Counted from the first letter of the stretch, positions 45,693-54,977 are shown. The stretch is 64,000 bases of DNA from Pyxidicoccus parkwaysis (GCF_017301735.1 NZ_CP071090.1:2046001-2110000), one strand, 5' to 3'. Numbers and translations are program-made. The notes: generated from the letters alone by a model not told the origin.

Positions 45693-46090
45693 GCTTTCAG
45701 GAGAGCGCGCGCATCGATTTGGAGTCGCTCGAAGGGCACCGCCGCATCCTCGGCATCATCTTCGTCGTGCTGAATGCGCTGACGCTCCTGGGGATGCTGG
45801 CGTTCGCGGCCTTCGCCATCATCCTGGGCATGGTGGGGACGAGGCACGTCCGCGCGGACGAGCGCGACATGCTGACCGTCATCACGCTGGGCGTCACCGG
45901 GTGCCTGTCCGTGATGGCGCTGCCGGGGCTCTTCACCGGCATCGGCCTCCTGAGGCGCCGGCCCTGGTCCCGGGCGCTGGCGCTGGTGTTGGGCATCCTC
46001 GCCATCCCCAACATCCCGCTGGGGACGGCCCTGGGCATCTACGCCATCTGGTTCTACACGCAGTCGGGGTCCGACCAGGTCTTCGAATGA
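45689..46090 (+). CDS. Small three-span membrane protein of the che operon
   Basis: 133 residues; ATG at 45689 overlaps the cheW stop, and its own stop overlaps the next start, so it is firmly inside the operon. Three or four hydrophobic segments: ILGIIFVVLNALTLLGMLAF, VITLGVTGCLSVMALPGLF, ALALVLGILAIPNIPLGTAL. No methyl-accepting helix and no ligand domain. Family not recognised by name. It could anchor the signalling complex at the membrane in place of a receptor; this is inference from context. Confidence 0.75.
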   Translation: MSFQESARIDLESLEGHRRILGIIFVVLNALTLLGMLAFAAFAIILGMVGTRHVRADERDMLTVITLGVTGCLSVMALPGLFTGIGLLRRRPWSRALALVLGILAIPNIPLGTALGIYAIWFYTQSGSDQVFE

Positions 46091-48063
46091 ACCCGTTGCC
46101 CGAGTTCCCCGCGGAGGAGGCCCGCTATCGCGCGCTCCAGGAGCTGGACCCTCGGGCGGCGGGAGCGCTGGAGGTGCTCGTCACCGGCCTCCATGACGAG
46201 AGCTGGCGCGTGCGCCACGTGGCGGCGGAGGCCCTCAAGCGGCTGCCGTCCTCGCGCGAGGTGGCCGAGCGCCTCATCCGCGTGCTGGGCGAGCGGGGCG
46301 AGACGGGCGCACGCAACGCGGCGGCGGAGGCGCTGGCCGGCCTGGGCGGCGCGGCGCTGGGCCCGCTGGTGACGCTGCTGGGCCACCCGGACCCGGACCA
46401 GCGCAAGTTCGCGGCGGACATCCTCGGGCAGCTCGGGCTGCGCGCCGCGGAGCTGCCGCTGGTGCAGGCGCTGGAGGACCCGGACCTCAACGTGCGGGTG
46501 GCCGTGTCCGAGGCGCTGGGGCGCGTGGGCGGTGAGCACTCGGCGCGCGCGCTGGAGGGGCTGCTGACGGATGCGGAGTCGCTGCTGCGGCTGTCCGCGT
46601 TGGAGGGGCTCGCGCTGTTGCGCAGGCCGCCGCCCCTGCCCGTGGTGCTGGCGATGCTGGAGGACACGCGGCTGCAGCGCAGCGCCTTCCGCGTGCTGGG
46701 GCTGGTGCCGGAGGTGGTGGCCACGGAGCGCATCTGCCAGGGGCTGGCGTCGCCGGTGCGCTCCGTGCGCGAGGCGGCGCTGGGCGCGCTGGGCACGCAG
46801 GTGGCGCTGGTGGAGCCGGCGCGGCGCGGAGAAGTCGAGGCGGTGGTGCGCGCGGCGCTGCGCCGGCTGCCGGACGCGGCGCAGCGGCTGGTTCAGGCGC
46901 TGGAGTGCGAGGACGTGACGGTGCGCTCGGGCGCGCTGGTGTCCGCGGCCGCTCTGGGCGAGGCGTCGCTGGCGCTGCCGGTGGCGGAGGCGGCGCGGGA
47001 GGACCGGCTGCTGCGCGAGGTGCTGAACACGCTGGGCCGGCTGGGGCCGGAGGGCGGGCGCGCGCTGCTGGCCCACATGGCGGACCTGTCCTCGCCGGCC
47101 CGCGCGGCGGCGGCCGAGGCGCTGGCTGATTTGGTGGACCCCGGCTCGGTGACGGCGCTGTGCGCGCTGCTGGAGTGGGCGGAGGACGACCTGCGCGCGG
47201 TGGTGGTGCGAGCGCTGGGGCGCACGCGCTCTCCGGAGGCGGTGCCGCCGCTGGTGGACCTGCTGGTGGCCCCGTCCCTGGCGGGCGCGGCGACGCGGGC
47301 CCTGGGCGTGCTGGCGGGCAGCAACCGGACGGCGGTGCTGGAGGCGCTGGAAGAGGCCGTCACGCGCCGGGCGACGTCGGCGGCGGTGGCGGCGCTGGCC
47401 CGGGTGGGCGGTGCGCCCGCGCTGCCGGCGCTGCGGCAACTGGCCCGGGACGCGGAGCCCACCTGGCGCGCGGCGGCGGTGGAGGCCGCGGGCGAGGTGG
47501 ACGGCGCGGTGGGCCGTGAGCTGGCGCGCGCCGCGCTGGCGGACGAGGCGGTGCAGGTGCGCGCCGCCGGAGTGCGCGCCATGGGCCGGCTGGGCGGGCC
47601 CGAGGCGGGAGCGCTGCTGCGCCCCGCGCTGCACGACGAGGACGCGTCCGTGCGCCTGGCCGCGGTGGAGGCGGTGGGCGAGAGCGGCGCGACGGACCGG
47701 GCCTCGGAGCTGGAGGCCCTGGTGCGCCATCCGGACGGAGCGCTGGCCGTCGCGGCGGTGCGCGCGCTGGCGCGGCTGGGCATGGCGGGCCCCGGCGTGC
47801 TGATGGATGCCGCGGCCCACCCCGACGCGGAGGTGGTGAAGGCGGCGCTGTCCGCGGGCGCATTGAGCGCGGTGGGCGTCGAGCTGGCGGTGGCGCTGCT
47901 GGGGCACCCGCGCTGGGACGTGCGCGCGGCGGCGGCCCGGGTGCTGGGGGATGCGGGCGGGCCGGAGCGACTGGACGTGGCACGAAGGGCACTGGAGGCG
48001 GAAGCGGACGCCCTGGCGCGGCAGACCCTCTCCGACGCGGTGGAGCGCCTGTCCCGGCGCTGA
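46087..48063 (+). CDS. Large HEAT-repeat protein of the che operon
   Basis: 658 residues, almost entirely ~31-residue HEAT/PBS-lyase-type repeats (about 19-20), each with the pattern D-x-x-VR-x-x-AA-x-AL-G-x-L. Examples are WRVRHVAAEALKRL, LNVRVAVSEALGRVG and WDVRAAAARVLGDAGG. Such solenoids are protein-binding scaffolds. Starts overlapping the small membrane protein gene. A HEAT protein also occurs in at least one other myxobacterial chemosensory cluster (from memory). Could organise CheA/CheW complexes or link them to a non-flagellar target. Confidence 0.88.
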   Translation: MNPLPEFPAEEARYRALQELDPRAAGALEVLVTGLHDESWRVRHVAAEALKRLPSSREVAERLIRVLGERGETGARNAAAEALAGLGGAALGPLVTLLGHPDPDQRKFAADILGQLGLRAAELPLVQALEDPDLNVRVAVSEALGRVGGEHSARALEGLLTDAESLLRLSALEGLALLRRPPPLPVVLAMLEDTRLQRSAFRVLGLVPEVVATERICQGLASPVRSVREAALGALGTQVALVEPARRGEVEAVVRAALRRLPDAAQRLVQALECEDVTVRSGALVSAAALGEASLALPVAEAAREDRLLREVLNTLGRLGPEGGRALLAHMADLSSPARAAAAEALADLVDPGSVTALCALLEWAEDDLRAVVVRALGRTRSPEAVPPLVDLLVAPSLAGAATRALGVLAGSNRTAVLEALEEAVTRRATSAAVAALARVGGAPALPALRQLARDAEPTWRAAAVEAAGEVDGAVGRELARAALADEAVQVRAAGVRAMGRLGGPEAGALLRPALHDEDASVRLAAVEAVGESGATDRASELEALVRHPDGALAVAAVRALARLGMAGPGVLMDAAAHPDAEVVKAALSAGALSAVGVELAVALLGHPRWDVRAAAARVLGDAGGPERLDVARRALEAEADALARQTLSDAVERLSRR

Positions 48064-48074
48064 GGAGAGACCGC

Positions 48075-48962
48075 GTGCCCCGCTTCGACGACAGCCGTCC
48101 GGAGATGTCCCTGGAGGAGTTCCGCCTCCTCCGGGACCACGTGTACTCGCACTGCGGCATCCTCGTGCACGAGGACATGAAGTTCGTCATGGAGCGCCGG
48201 CTGTGGCCGCGGCTGGAGGCGCTGGGCCTGCCGGACTTCGGCGCCTACCACCGCTACCTGCGCTACGACGCGCAGAGGCACGCGGAGCTGGAGGCGGCCG
48301 TCGAGGCGCTCACCACACACGAGACGTACTTCTTCCGCGAGCCCTCGCAGCTCAAGGCCTTCTGCGACGAGCTGCTGCCGGTGCTGGAGAAGCGCAACAG
48401 CCGCTTGAAGCGGCTGCGGCTGTGGTCGGCGGGGTGCTCGTCCGGCGAGGAGGCCTACACGCTGGCGATGCTCCTCAAGGACAGCCGCCGCTTCGACGAC
48501 TGGGACGTGGAGGTGTACGGCACGGACATCTCGCGGCGCGTGCTGTCCATGGCTCGGCGCGCGGAGTACGGGGCGTCCGCGCTGCGCGCCACGTCGGCGG
48601 ACCTGCTCGAGCGTCACTTCCAGCCGGCGGGCAACAACCGCGTGCGCGTGCGCGACGAGGTTCGCTCCTGGGTCTCCTTCGGCCACCACAACCTGCTGGA
48701 CGAGACGGGCAGCCAGCTGGTGCCGCGCATGGACGTGGTGTTCTGCCGCAACGTGATGATCTACTTCGACCAGGCCGCGCGCCGCCGGGTGTTGCGCATC
48801 GTCCGGGACAGGCTGGTGCCCGGGGGCTACCTGCTGCTGGGCCACTCGGAGAACCTCCTGAACCTGGGCGCCGACTTCGAGCTGGTCCACCTGCAAGGGG
48901 ACCTCGTGTACCGCCGGCCGGAGCTGCCGGGCCTGACGACGACGGGCGGGGAGGGGAGATGA
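48075..48962 (+). CDS. cheR: Chemoreceptor methyltransferase CheR
   Basis: 295 residues from GTG at 48075. N-terminal helical domain (LRDHVYSHCGILVHED), then the SAM-binding core: ETYFFREPSQL, LWSAGCSSGEEAYTLAM, VYGTDIS, and VVFCRNVMIYFD. Methylates glutamates of chemoreceptors; its presence implies that a methylatable receptor exists elsewhere in the genome. Confidence 0.95.
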   Translation: MPRFDDSRPEMSLEEFRLLRDHVYSHCGILVHEDMKFVMERRLWPRLEALGLPDFGAYHRYLRYDAQRHAELEAAVEALTTHETYFFREPSQLKAFCDELLPVLEKRNSRLKRLRLWSAGCSSGEEAYTLAMLLKDSRRFDDWDVEVYGTDISRRVLSMARRAEYGASALRATSADLLERHFQPAGNNRVRVRDEVRSWVSFGHHNLLDETGSQLVPRMDVVFCRNVMIYFDQAARRRVLRIVRDRLVPGGYLLLGHSENLLNLGADFELVHLQGDLVYRRPELPGLTTTGGEGR

Positions 48963-49996
48963 GCGCTCAGGACGCCATCAACGTGCTCGTCATCGACGAC
49001 TCGGCGCACAACCGCCACACGCTCACCACGCTGCTGGAGTCCGCGCCCGACGTGCGTGTCATGGACCGCGCGGCCGACGGCGAGGAGGGGCTGAAGAAGG
49101 TCCTCGAGCTGAAGCCGGACGTGGTGACGTTGGATTTGGAGATGCCGAAGCTGGGGGGCTACACCTTCCTGCGGCTGCTGATGCGCACGGTGCCCACGCC
49201 CGTCATCGTCATCTCCAGCTACTCGCACAAGTCGGACGTGTTCAAGGCGCTGGAGCTGGGCGCGTTCGACTTCATCGCCAAGCCGCCGCGAGGCACGCGC
49301 GAGGCGCTGGAGGGGCTGCGCAACGAATTGCTCGAGAAGGTGCGCGCGGCGCGGCACGTGCGGCCCGGGCAGCGTCACGCGGCGCCGGGCGCGAGGGCCA
49401 TGGCGGTGGCGGGCGAGCTGCCGCTGGTGGTGGCGGTGGGCGCGTCCACGGGCGGGCCTCCCGCGGTGCAGCGCATCCTGGAAGGCCTGGCCGCGGAGCC
49501 GACGCCGTGCGTGCTGGTGAGCCAGCACATGCCCTCGCAATTCACACGCGCCTTCGCCGAACGTCTGGACCGCATCGGCCCGTTCACGGTGACGGAGGCG
49601 TGTGACGGGGACGTGGTGCAGCCGGGGCACGTGTACATCGCTCCGGGTGGGCGACACATGGTGGTGGCCGAGCGGGGCACGAAGCTGGAGCTGCACACGC
49701 CGCCGCCGACGCCGCTGGACAAGTACGCGCCCAGCGTGGACCGGCTCTTCTGCAGCGTGGCGCAGGTGCTGGGGCCGCGCGCACTGGCGGTGGTGCTGAC
49801 GGGCATGGGCGCGGACGGCGCGGAGGGCGCGCGCGAGGTGGCGCGCGTGGGTGGCGAGGTCTGGGCCGAGTCCGAGGAGACAGCGGTGGTGTTCGGCATG
49901 CCGGGCGAGGCCATCGCCACGGGGGCGGTGAAGCGGGTGTTGCGGCTGGGAGAGATGGGCCCCGCGCTGGCCGCCCTGGCGCGGCGCAAGCGGTAG
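48959..49996 (+). CDS. cheB: Chemotaxis response regulator / methylesterase CheB
   Basis: 345 residues; ATG at 48959 overlaps the cheR stop. Receiver domain with phospho-acceptor Asp in VVTLDLEMPKLGG and Lys in FIAKPPRG; esterase domain with catalytic Ser in VGASTGGPPAV, His in SQHMPSQF and Asp in TGMGADGAEG. Removes methyl groups or deamidates receptors after phosphorylation by CheA. Confidence 0.96.
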   Translation: MSAQDAINVLVIDDSAHNRHTLTTLLESAPDVRVMDRAADGEEGLKKVLELKPDVVTLDLEMPKLGGYTFLRLLMRTVPTPVIVISSYSHKSDVFKALELGAFDFIAKPPRGTREALEGLRNELLEKVRAARHVRPGQRHAAPGARAMAVAGELPLVVAVGASTGGPPAVQRILEGLAAEPTPCVLVSQHMPSQFTRAFAERLDRIGPFTVTEACDGDVVQPGHVYIAPGGRHMVVAERGTKLELHTPPPTPLDKYAPSVDRLFCSVAQVLGPRALAVVLTGMGADGAEGAREVARVGGEVWAESEETAVVFGMPGEAIATGAVKRVLRLGEMGPALAALARRKR

Positions 49997-50014
49997 CGGC
50001 TCTCGCTGCTTTTT
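49992..50014 (+). terminator. Weak terminator at the end of cheB
   Basis: GGTAGCG (49992-49998, including the cheB stop) pairs with CGCTGCT (50004-50010) through 7 bp with G-U pairs, loop GCTCT, then TTTT. It would end the che operon, though the stem is short. Confidence 0.4.
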
Positions 50015-50161
50015 CAACGGAGTGGCGGAAGTCCTGACGCTCGGAGTGTCACCTGGAAGTCCGGAGACGGCGCGGAAGGTGCGGCCGGAGGACAGGGCTC
50101 CCCGCGGGGCCGGTGCTTCCCTTCAGTGGCCGATTGGCCCGGGTGGTAGTCTTTGAAGGCT

Positions 50162-50542
50162 ATGACGCAGCAGATCCGAGCGCTGGTGGTGGACGACTCG
50201 CAGGCGATGCGGCGCAGCATCATGTACGCCCTGCAGCGCATCAGCGGCATGGTCTGCACCGAGGCCCAGGACGGAGCTGACGGGCTGAAGAAGCTGACGC
50301 AGGGCCAGTTCGACGTGGTGCTGACGGACATCAACATGCCGCTGATGGACGGGCTCAAGCTCATCAGCCACATCCGCCAGGCGACGGACCACCGGCACGT
50401 GCCCATCGTCGTCATCACCACGGAGAGCGCGGCGGCGGACCGCGAGCGCGCCATGAAGCTGGGCGCGAGCGCGTACCTCGTGAAACCCGTGCAGGCGAAG
50501 GTGGTGATGGATACCGTTCGGGACGTGCTGAAGCTGGACTGA
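50162..50542 (+). CDS. CheY-like response regulator
   Basis: 126 residues from ATG at 50162; a TTG 9 nt upstream is an alternative. Receiver domain only: VVDDSQAMRRS, phospho-acceptor Asp in VVLTDINMPLMDG, Thr in VVITTESAA, Lys in YLVKPVQ. Separated from cheB by 165 bp and a weak terminator, so it may be transcribed on its own, yet it resembles the first CheY of the cluster and could be a second output or a phosphate sink. Confidence 0.92.
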   Translation: MTQQIRALVVDDSQAMRRSIMYALQRISGMVCTEAQDGADGLKKLTQGQFDVVLTDINMPLMDGLKLISHIRQATDHRHVPIVVITTESAAADRERAMKLGASAYLVKPVQAKVVMDTVRDVLKLD

Positions 50543-50556
50543 GGGCCGCCCCACGC

Positions 50557-51318
50557 ATGGATGCTGTGCTGGAAGTCGACGGGCTGGAGAAGGTCTACGG
50601 TGACGTGAGGGCCGTGCGAGGGCTCTCCTTCTCGGTGGCGCCGGGGGAAATCCTCGGCCTCGTCGGGCCCAATGGAGCGGGGAAGACGTCCACGCTGCGG
50701 TGTCTCGCGGGCATCCTTCCGCCCAGCGCGGGGCGCATCGCGGTGGCGGGGAACGACTTGAAGCAGCGGACGGTGGAGGCGAAGCGCGCGCTGGCCTTCC
50801 TGCCGGACGAGCCGCGCTTCTTCGACTACCTCACGGTGTGGGAGCACCTGAACTTCACTGCGCGGCTCTACGGGGTGGAGGACTGGGAGGCGCGGGGCAG
50901 GGCGCTGCTGGAGGAGATGGAGCTGTCCGGCAAGGAGAAGGCGCTGCCGGGCGAGCTGTCGCGGGGCATGAAGCAGAAGCTGTCCATTGCGTGCGGCTTC
51001 CTGCACTCGCCGAAGCTCATCCTCCTGGACGAGCCGCTCACGGGATTGGACCCCATCGGCATCCGGAGGATGAAGGCCTCGCTGCGGCGCCGCGCGGAGG
51101 AGGGCTCGGCGCTGGTGTTGTCCTCGCATCTGCTGCCGCTGGTGGAGGAGCTGTGTCACCGGCTGCTGGTGATTGCGGGAGGTCGCGCGGTGGCGCTGGG
51201 CACGCTGCCGGAGATTCGCGCGAGGCTCACCGGCCCGGAGTCGGAAGGCGTGTCGCTGGAGGAGCTCTTCATCCGCATCACCAGCGCGGCGACGGAGCCT
51301 GGGATGTCGTCGCCGTGA
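50557..51318 (+). CDS. ABC transporter ATP-binding protein
   Basis: 253 residues. Walker A GPNGAGKTS, Q-loop region LAFLPDEPRFFDYL, signature LSRGMKQKLSIA, Walker B LILLDEPLTGLDP and His in SSHLLP. The asymmetrical DEPRFF-type Q region resembles drug or Na+ efflux ATPases of the CcmA/NatA type. Starts 14 bp after the CheY gene and overlaps the membrane subunit by 4 nt. Confidence 0.92.
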   Translation: MDAVLEVDGLEKVYGDVRAVRGLSFSVAPGEILGLVGPNGAGKTSTLRCLAGILPPSAGRIAVAGNDLKQRTVEAKRALAFLPDEPRFFDYLTVWEHLNFTARLYGVEDWEARGRALLEEMELSGKEKALPGELSRGMKQKLSIACGFLHSPKLILLDEPLTGLDPIGIRRMKASLRRRAEEGSALVLSSHLLPLVEELCHRLLVIAGGRAVALGTLPEIRARLTGPESEGVSLEELFIRITSAATEPGMSSP

Positions 51319-53036
51319 GCTTCCCTCGTGCGGTGCTGTTCCTCTGGACCGCATCGCTGCGCAATCGCATCTGGCGCCAGCTCGCGCGGTTGCGCCATCC
51401 GCGCTACCTGCTCGGGCTGGCGGTGGCGCTCGTGTATCTGTACTCGGCCGTCACCCGCACCGTGGGCTCGCGGAGTCTCGGAGGCCTGCCCGGTGGGCCC
51501 AGACTGTTCGCGGAGCTGTCGTTGGTGGGCTCCGTACTGGGCACGGTGTTCGCCGCGTGGGTGCTGGGCAAGGACCAGCCGTCCCTCACCTTCACCGAGA
51601 CAGAGGTGGTGCAGCTCTTCCCCGCGCCCGTCACCCGGCGCGCGCTGCTGCACTACAAGCTCATGCGTGGCCTCATGGGCGCGACAGCGGGCGCGCTGTT
51701 CGCAACGCTGTTCATCGGCCGGGTGGTGAGCGGCACGCCGGTGCTCTTCTTCCTCGGCGCAAGCCTCGCGCTCGGCACGCTGTACCTGCACACCACGGCG
51801 GCGGCCTTCACGCGCACGCGATTGGCGGCCCGAGGTCCCTGGGGCCTCGTGTTGCGCTGGGGCGGGGTGGCCCTGGTGCTCGTGGCGGTGGCGGCGGCGA
51901 TGCTCTCCGCCCTCCGCGCGCACCCCTTCCCCGAGGAAATCTCCTCGTCGCGCGACCTGCGCGTCTGGCTGCAAGCCATGATGGACTCACCGGGCCTGGC
52001 CGCGGTGCTGATGCCGGGCCGTGTGCTGGTGGAACCGTCGCTCGCGGGCAGCATGAGTGGCTTCCTGCACGCGCTGCCCCCGGTGCTCGCCCTGGCGGCG
52101 GCGCACTACGCCTGGGTGGTGCTGGTGGAGGTGCCCTTCGAGGAGGCGGCGGTGGTGCGCGCCGAGACGCGCGCGAAGGAGCGCGCGCTGCGCGCATCGG
52201 GACAGCGTTCTGGCACGTACACGCTGCGCAAGCCGCCCTTCCGGCTGCTGGCGCGAGGGCGGCCAGAAGTCGCGCTCGTCTGGAAGAACCTCATCGCCCG
52301 CAAGCGCATGGCGGGAGGCTTCGCCGTCTTCGCCCTGTTCATCGTGTTCGGCGGCGCTATCGCCGCGCTGCTGGGGGACGCACGTCTCTTCACGGACACG
52401 CGGCGCGTGGTGGGGCCGCTGATGCTGACGTTGGCTGTTCTGCTGACGGTGGTGGGCCCGAGCGCCTTCCGCATGGACCTGCGGATGGACCTGCCGAAGC
52501 TCGACCTGCTGCGTGCCCTGCCGCTGACGGGACGGCAGGTGGTGGGCGCGGAGCTGGCGGCGTCCGCGCTGTCGGTGGCCGGCCTCCAGCTCTCGCTGCT
52601 GGCGGTGGCGCTGCTGATGGGGCCCGGCACGGAGGAGTCGCAGTTGGGCGAATGGTGGTGGCCGGGCGGACTGGGGCTGGCGGTGCTGTTGCCCTCGCTG
52701 TCGCTGGCCGGGCTCTTCGTGCAGAACGCGGCGGTGGTGTTGTTCCCTGCCTGGGTACCGGCGGATGCGGGCCAGCGGGTGCGCGGCCTGGAGGCCATGG
52801 GCCAGCGATTGCTCACGATGCTGGGCACGCTGGTGGTGACGATGGCGGGACTGGTGCCGGCGACGCTGGTGGCGCTGCTGGTGGGCCTGCCGCTGTACCC
52901 GGCGCTGGAGGAATGGACGCTCCCGCTCTCGGCCCTCGGCGCGGCCGTCGTACTGGTGGGGGAGGTGGCCCTGGGCGTGGTGGCCCTGGGCCGTGCCTTC
53001 GAGAGCCTGGACGTGTCCGAGGAAAGACCCGAGTAG
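51315..53036 (+). CDS. ABC transporter membrane subunit (ABC-2-like)
   Basis: 573 residues from GTG at 51315, coupled to the ATPase gene. About 12 hydrophobic segments in two sets, separated by a cytoplasmic part (~270-330) that is strongly charged (EVPFEEAAVVRAETRAKERALRAS). LFPAPVTRRALLHYKLMRG and DLLRALPLTGRQVVGAELAAS are paired copies of a motif typical of ABC-2 exporters, suggesting an internal duplication so that one protein provides both halves of the channel. Substrate unknown. Confidence 0.82.
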   Translation: MSFPRAVLFLWTASLRNRIWRQLARLRHPRYLLGLAVALVYLYSAVTRTVGSRSLGGLPGGPRLFAELSLVGSVLGTVFAAWVLGKDQPSLTFTETEVVQLFPAPVTRRALLHYKLMRGLMGATAGALFATLFIGRVVSGTPVLFFLGASLALGTLYLHTTAAAFTRTRLAARGPWGLVLRWGGVALVLVAVAAAMLSALRAHPFPEEISSSRDLRVWLQAMMDSPGLAAVLMPGRVLVEPSLAGSMSGFLHALPPVLALAAAHYAWVVLVEVPFEEAAVVRAETRAKERALRASGQRSGTYTLRKPPFRLLARGRPEVALVWKNLIARKRMAGGFAVFALFIVFGGAIAALLGDARLFTDTRRVVGPLMLTLAVLLTVVGPSAFRMDLRMDLPKLDLLRALPLTGRQVVGAELAASALSVAGLQLSLLAVALLMGPGTEESQLGEWWWPGGLGLAVLLPSLSLAGLFVQNAAVVLFPAWVPADAGQRVRGLEAMGQRLLTMLGTLVVTMAGLVPATLVALLVGLPLYPALEEWTLPLSALGAAVVLVGEVALGVVALGRAFESLDVSEERPE

Positions 53037-53131
53037 GCACGGGCCCGTCCGTTCGTGGACGCTCGCGTGCTTTCGTCCTGCGCCTCCCGCGCGCGCCGGT
53101 TATTTCGAGCGCCCCTGAGGAGGAATCACGC

Positions 53132-54019
53132 ATGAAGGTCGGATTCATCGGACTGGGGAACATGGGCCTGCCCATGGCGAAGAACCTGCTCGCCGCGGGG
53201 CACGAGCTGACGGTGTGGAACCGCACGCAGGCCAAGGCCGGGCCGCTGCGCGAGAAGGGGGCACGCGTGGCCAACACTCCCGCGGAGGCCGCGCGCGGCG
53301 CGGACGTCGTCATCAGCATGCTCGCGGATGACCACGCCGTGCAGGATGCCGTCCTCGGAAAGGATGGCGCGCACGCGGGGCTGGGGAAGGGCGCCGTGCA
53401 CGTCTCCTCCAGCACCATCTCCGTGGCCCTCTCCGAGAAGCTGACGGAAGCCCACGCGAGCGCGGGTCAGGGCTACGTCTCCGCGCCCGTGTTCGGCCGT
53501 CCCGAGGCCGCGGACGCGAAGCAACTCTGGGTCATCACCTCCGGCCCCAGAGCGGACGTGGAGCGCGTCCGTCCACTGCTGGAGGTCCTGGGCCGGGGCC
53601 TCACCGTGCTGGGCGAGAAGCCCTCCGCCGCCAACGTGGTGAAGCTGTCCGGCAACTTCCTCATCGCGTCCATGATGGAGGCGCTCAGCGAGGCCTTCGC
53701 CCTCACGCGCAAGTCCGGCATCGAGCCGAAGCTCTTCCTCGAGGTGTTCCAGTCCGTCTTCGCGCGCGCCCCCATCTTCGAGCGCTACGCGCAGCTCATC
53801 GCCGAGGAGAAGTACTCGCCCCCGGGCTTCACCATGAAGCTGGGCCTCAAGGACGTGGGGCTCGTGCTGGACGCCGGCCGAGGCGCCGAGGTGCCCATGC
53901 CCCTGGCCAGCCTCCTGAGAGACCAGTACCTCGGTGGCGTCGCGCAGGGACACGGCGACCTCGACTGGTCCGCCATTGGCGCGCTGGTGGCGGAGCGCGC
54001 GGGCTTGAAGAAGCGCTGA
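53132..54019 (+). CDS. Beta-hydroxyacid dehydrogenase (3-hydroxyisobutyrate/GLYR family)
   Basis: 295 residues. NAD(P)-binding GFIGLGNMGLPMAKNL, substrate-binding VSAPVFGRPEAADAKQL, catalytic Lys in VVKLSGNFLIASMMEA. NRT after the second strand (VWNRTQAKA) suggests preference for NADPH, as in succinic-semialdehyde/glyoxylate reductases. Substrate cannot be fixed. A strong GAGGAGG precedes the ATG. Confidence 0.9.
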   Translation: MKVGFIGLGNMGLPMAKNLLAAGHELTVWNRTQAKAGPLREKGARVANTPAEAARGADVVISMLADDHAVQDAVLGKDGAHAGLGKGAVHVSSSTISVALSEKLTEAHASAGQGYVSAPVFGRPEAADAKQLWVITSGPRADVERVRPLLEVLGRGLTVLGEKPSAANVVKLSGNFLIASMMEALSEAFALTRKSGIEPKLFLEVFQSVFARAPIFERYAQLIAEEKYSPPGFTMKLGLKDVGLVLDAGRGAEVPMPLASLLRDQYLGGVAQGHGDLDWSAIGALVAERAGLKKR

Positions 54020-54188
54020 CCCGGGTGCCCACGGCCCCGCCTCTGTAAGCCCGAGGACGTCCTTTTTCGCGGGACATCGCCGGGCGTATTGCGCTCCAGC
54101 GAGCCCGTCGTGTTCTGCTGCAACACGGGGCTCGCGTCGCAGCCGGGCTCCCAGGTGAACATCCACTGGAGCCTCGGGGACGCGAGCG

Positions 54189-54968
54189 ATGCTGACGGAG
54201 AACCGCCTCAAGAAGTCCATTCGCGACGGGACGCTCGCCCTGGGCCTGACGAGCGTGCTGCCGCTGCCGACGCTGGTGGAGTTGGTGGGGTACGCGGGCT
54301 ACGACTTCGTCATCCTCGACCAGGAGCACGCCCCCGTGGGGCCGGAGCTCTTGGAGAACCTCATCCGGGCCGCCGAGTGCGCCGGCATCACCCCGCTGGT
54401 GCGCGTACCCTCGTCCGCGCCGGAAGCCATCTCCCGCGCGCTGGACGCGGGGGCGCTGGGCGTGGTGGTGCCGCGTGTGCGCAGCCGGGAAGAGGCGGAG
54501 GCCGTGGTGCGGGCCTCGCGCTTCCACCCCAAGGGAGACCGGAGCCTTGGCGACGGGCGGCCCACGGGCTTCGGCCGGATGGCGCTGCCGGAGTACGCCA
54601 CGCGCGCCAACCGTCAAATCCTGGTGGTGGTGAGCATCGACGACCGCGCGGGCGTGGACGCGCTGGACTCCATCGTCACCGTCGAGGGCATCGACCTGGT
54701 GATGGAGGGCGCCGTGGCCCTGTCGCAGTCGTATGGGGTGCCGGGGAAGCTGGACCACCCGGACGTGCAGGCGGCCATCCGCAAGGTGGCGCAGGCCTGT
54801 CGGGGCAATGGGGTGTCCTACTGCGCCACGCCCCGCCTGCCTGACGAGGCGGAGCGCTGGCAGCGGGAAGGTGTGGCCGCGCTGCTCCTGGGGGATGACA
54901 GGAGCCTCACCTTCCGCGCGCTCCAGGCGCGCTTGGACAACGTGCGCCTGGAGCTCACCACTCAGTAG
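54189..54968 (+). CDS. HpcH/HpaI aldolase-family protein with altered metal site
   Basis: 259 residues, TIM barrel: LALGLTSVLPLPTLVELVGYAGYDFVILDQEHAP (by position ~17-50) and ALDAGALGVVVPRVRSREEAEAVV are typical of pyruvate-type class II aldolases. The acid/base His in DQEHAP and Arg in LVRVPSS are kept. The two metal ligands seem changed: the usual QxE segment reads SIDD, and the GPxDLS loop reads EGAVALS, replacing the ligand Asp by Ala. It may act on another substrate or be non-catalytic. Confidence 0.8.
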   Translation: MLTENRLKKSIRDGTLALGLTSVLPLPTLVELVGYAGYDFVILDQEHAPVGPELLENLIRAAECAGITPLVRVPSSAPEAISRALDAGALGVVVPRVRSREEAEAVVRASRFHPKGDRSLGDGRPTGFGRMALPEYATRANRQILVVVSIDDRAGVDALDSIVTVEGIDLVMEGAVALSQSYGVPGKLDHPDVQAAIRKVAQACRGNGVSYCATPRLPDEAERWQREGVAALLLGDDRSLTFRALQARLDNVRLELTTQ

Positions 54969-54977
54969 CGGTGCGGC

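Noticed and set aside
44883-45847. Minus-strand frames opposite the cheW genes
   Set aside because: Arg/Ser-rich shadows of certain plus-strand genes.
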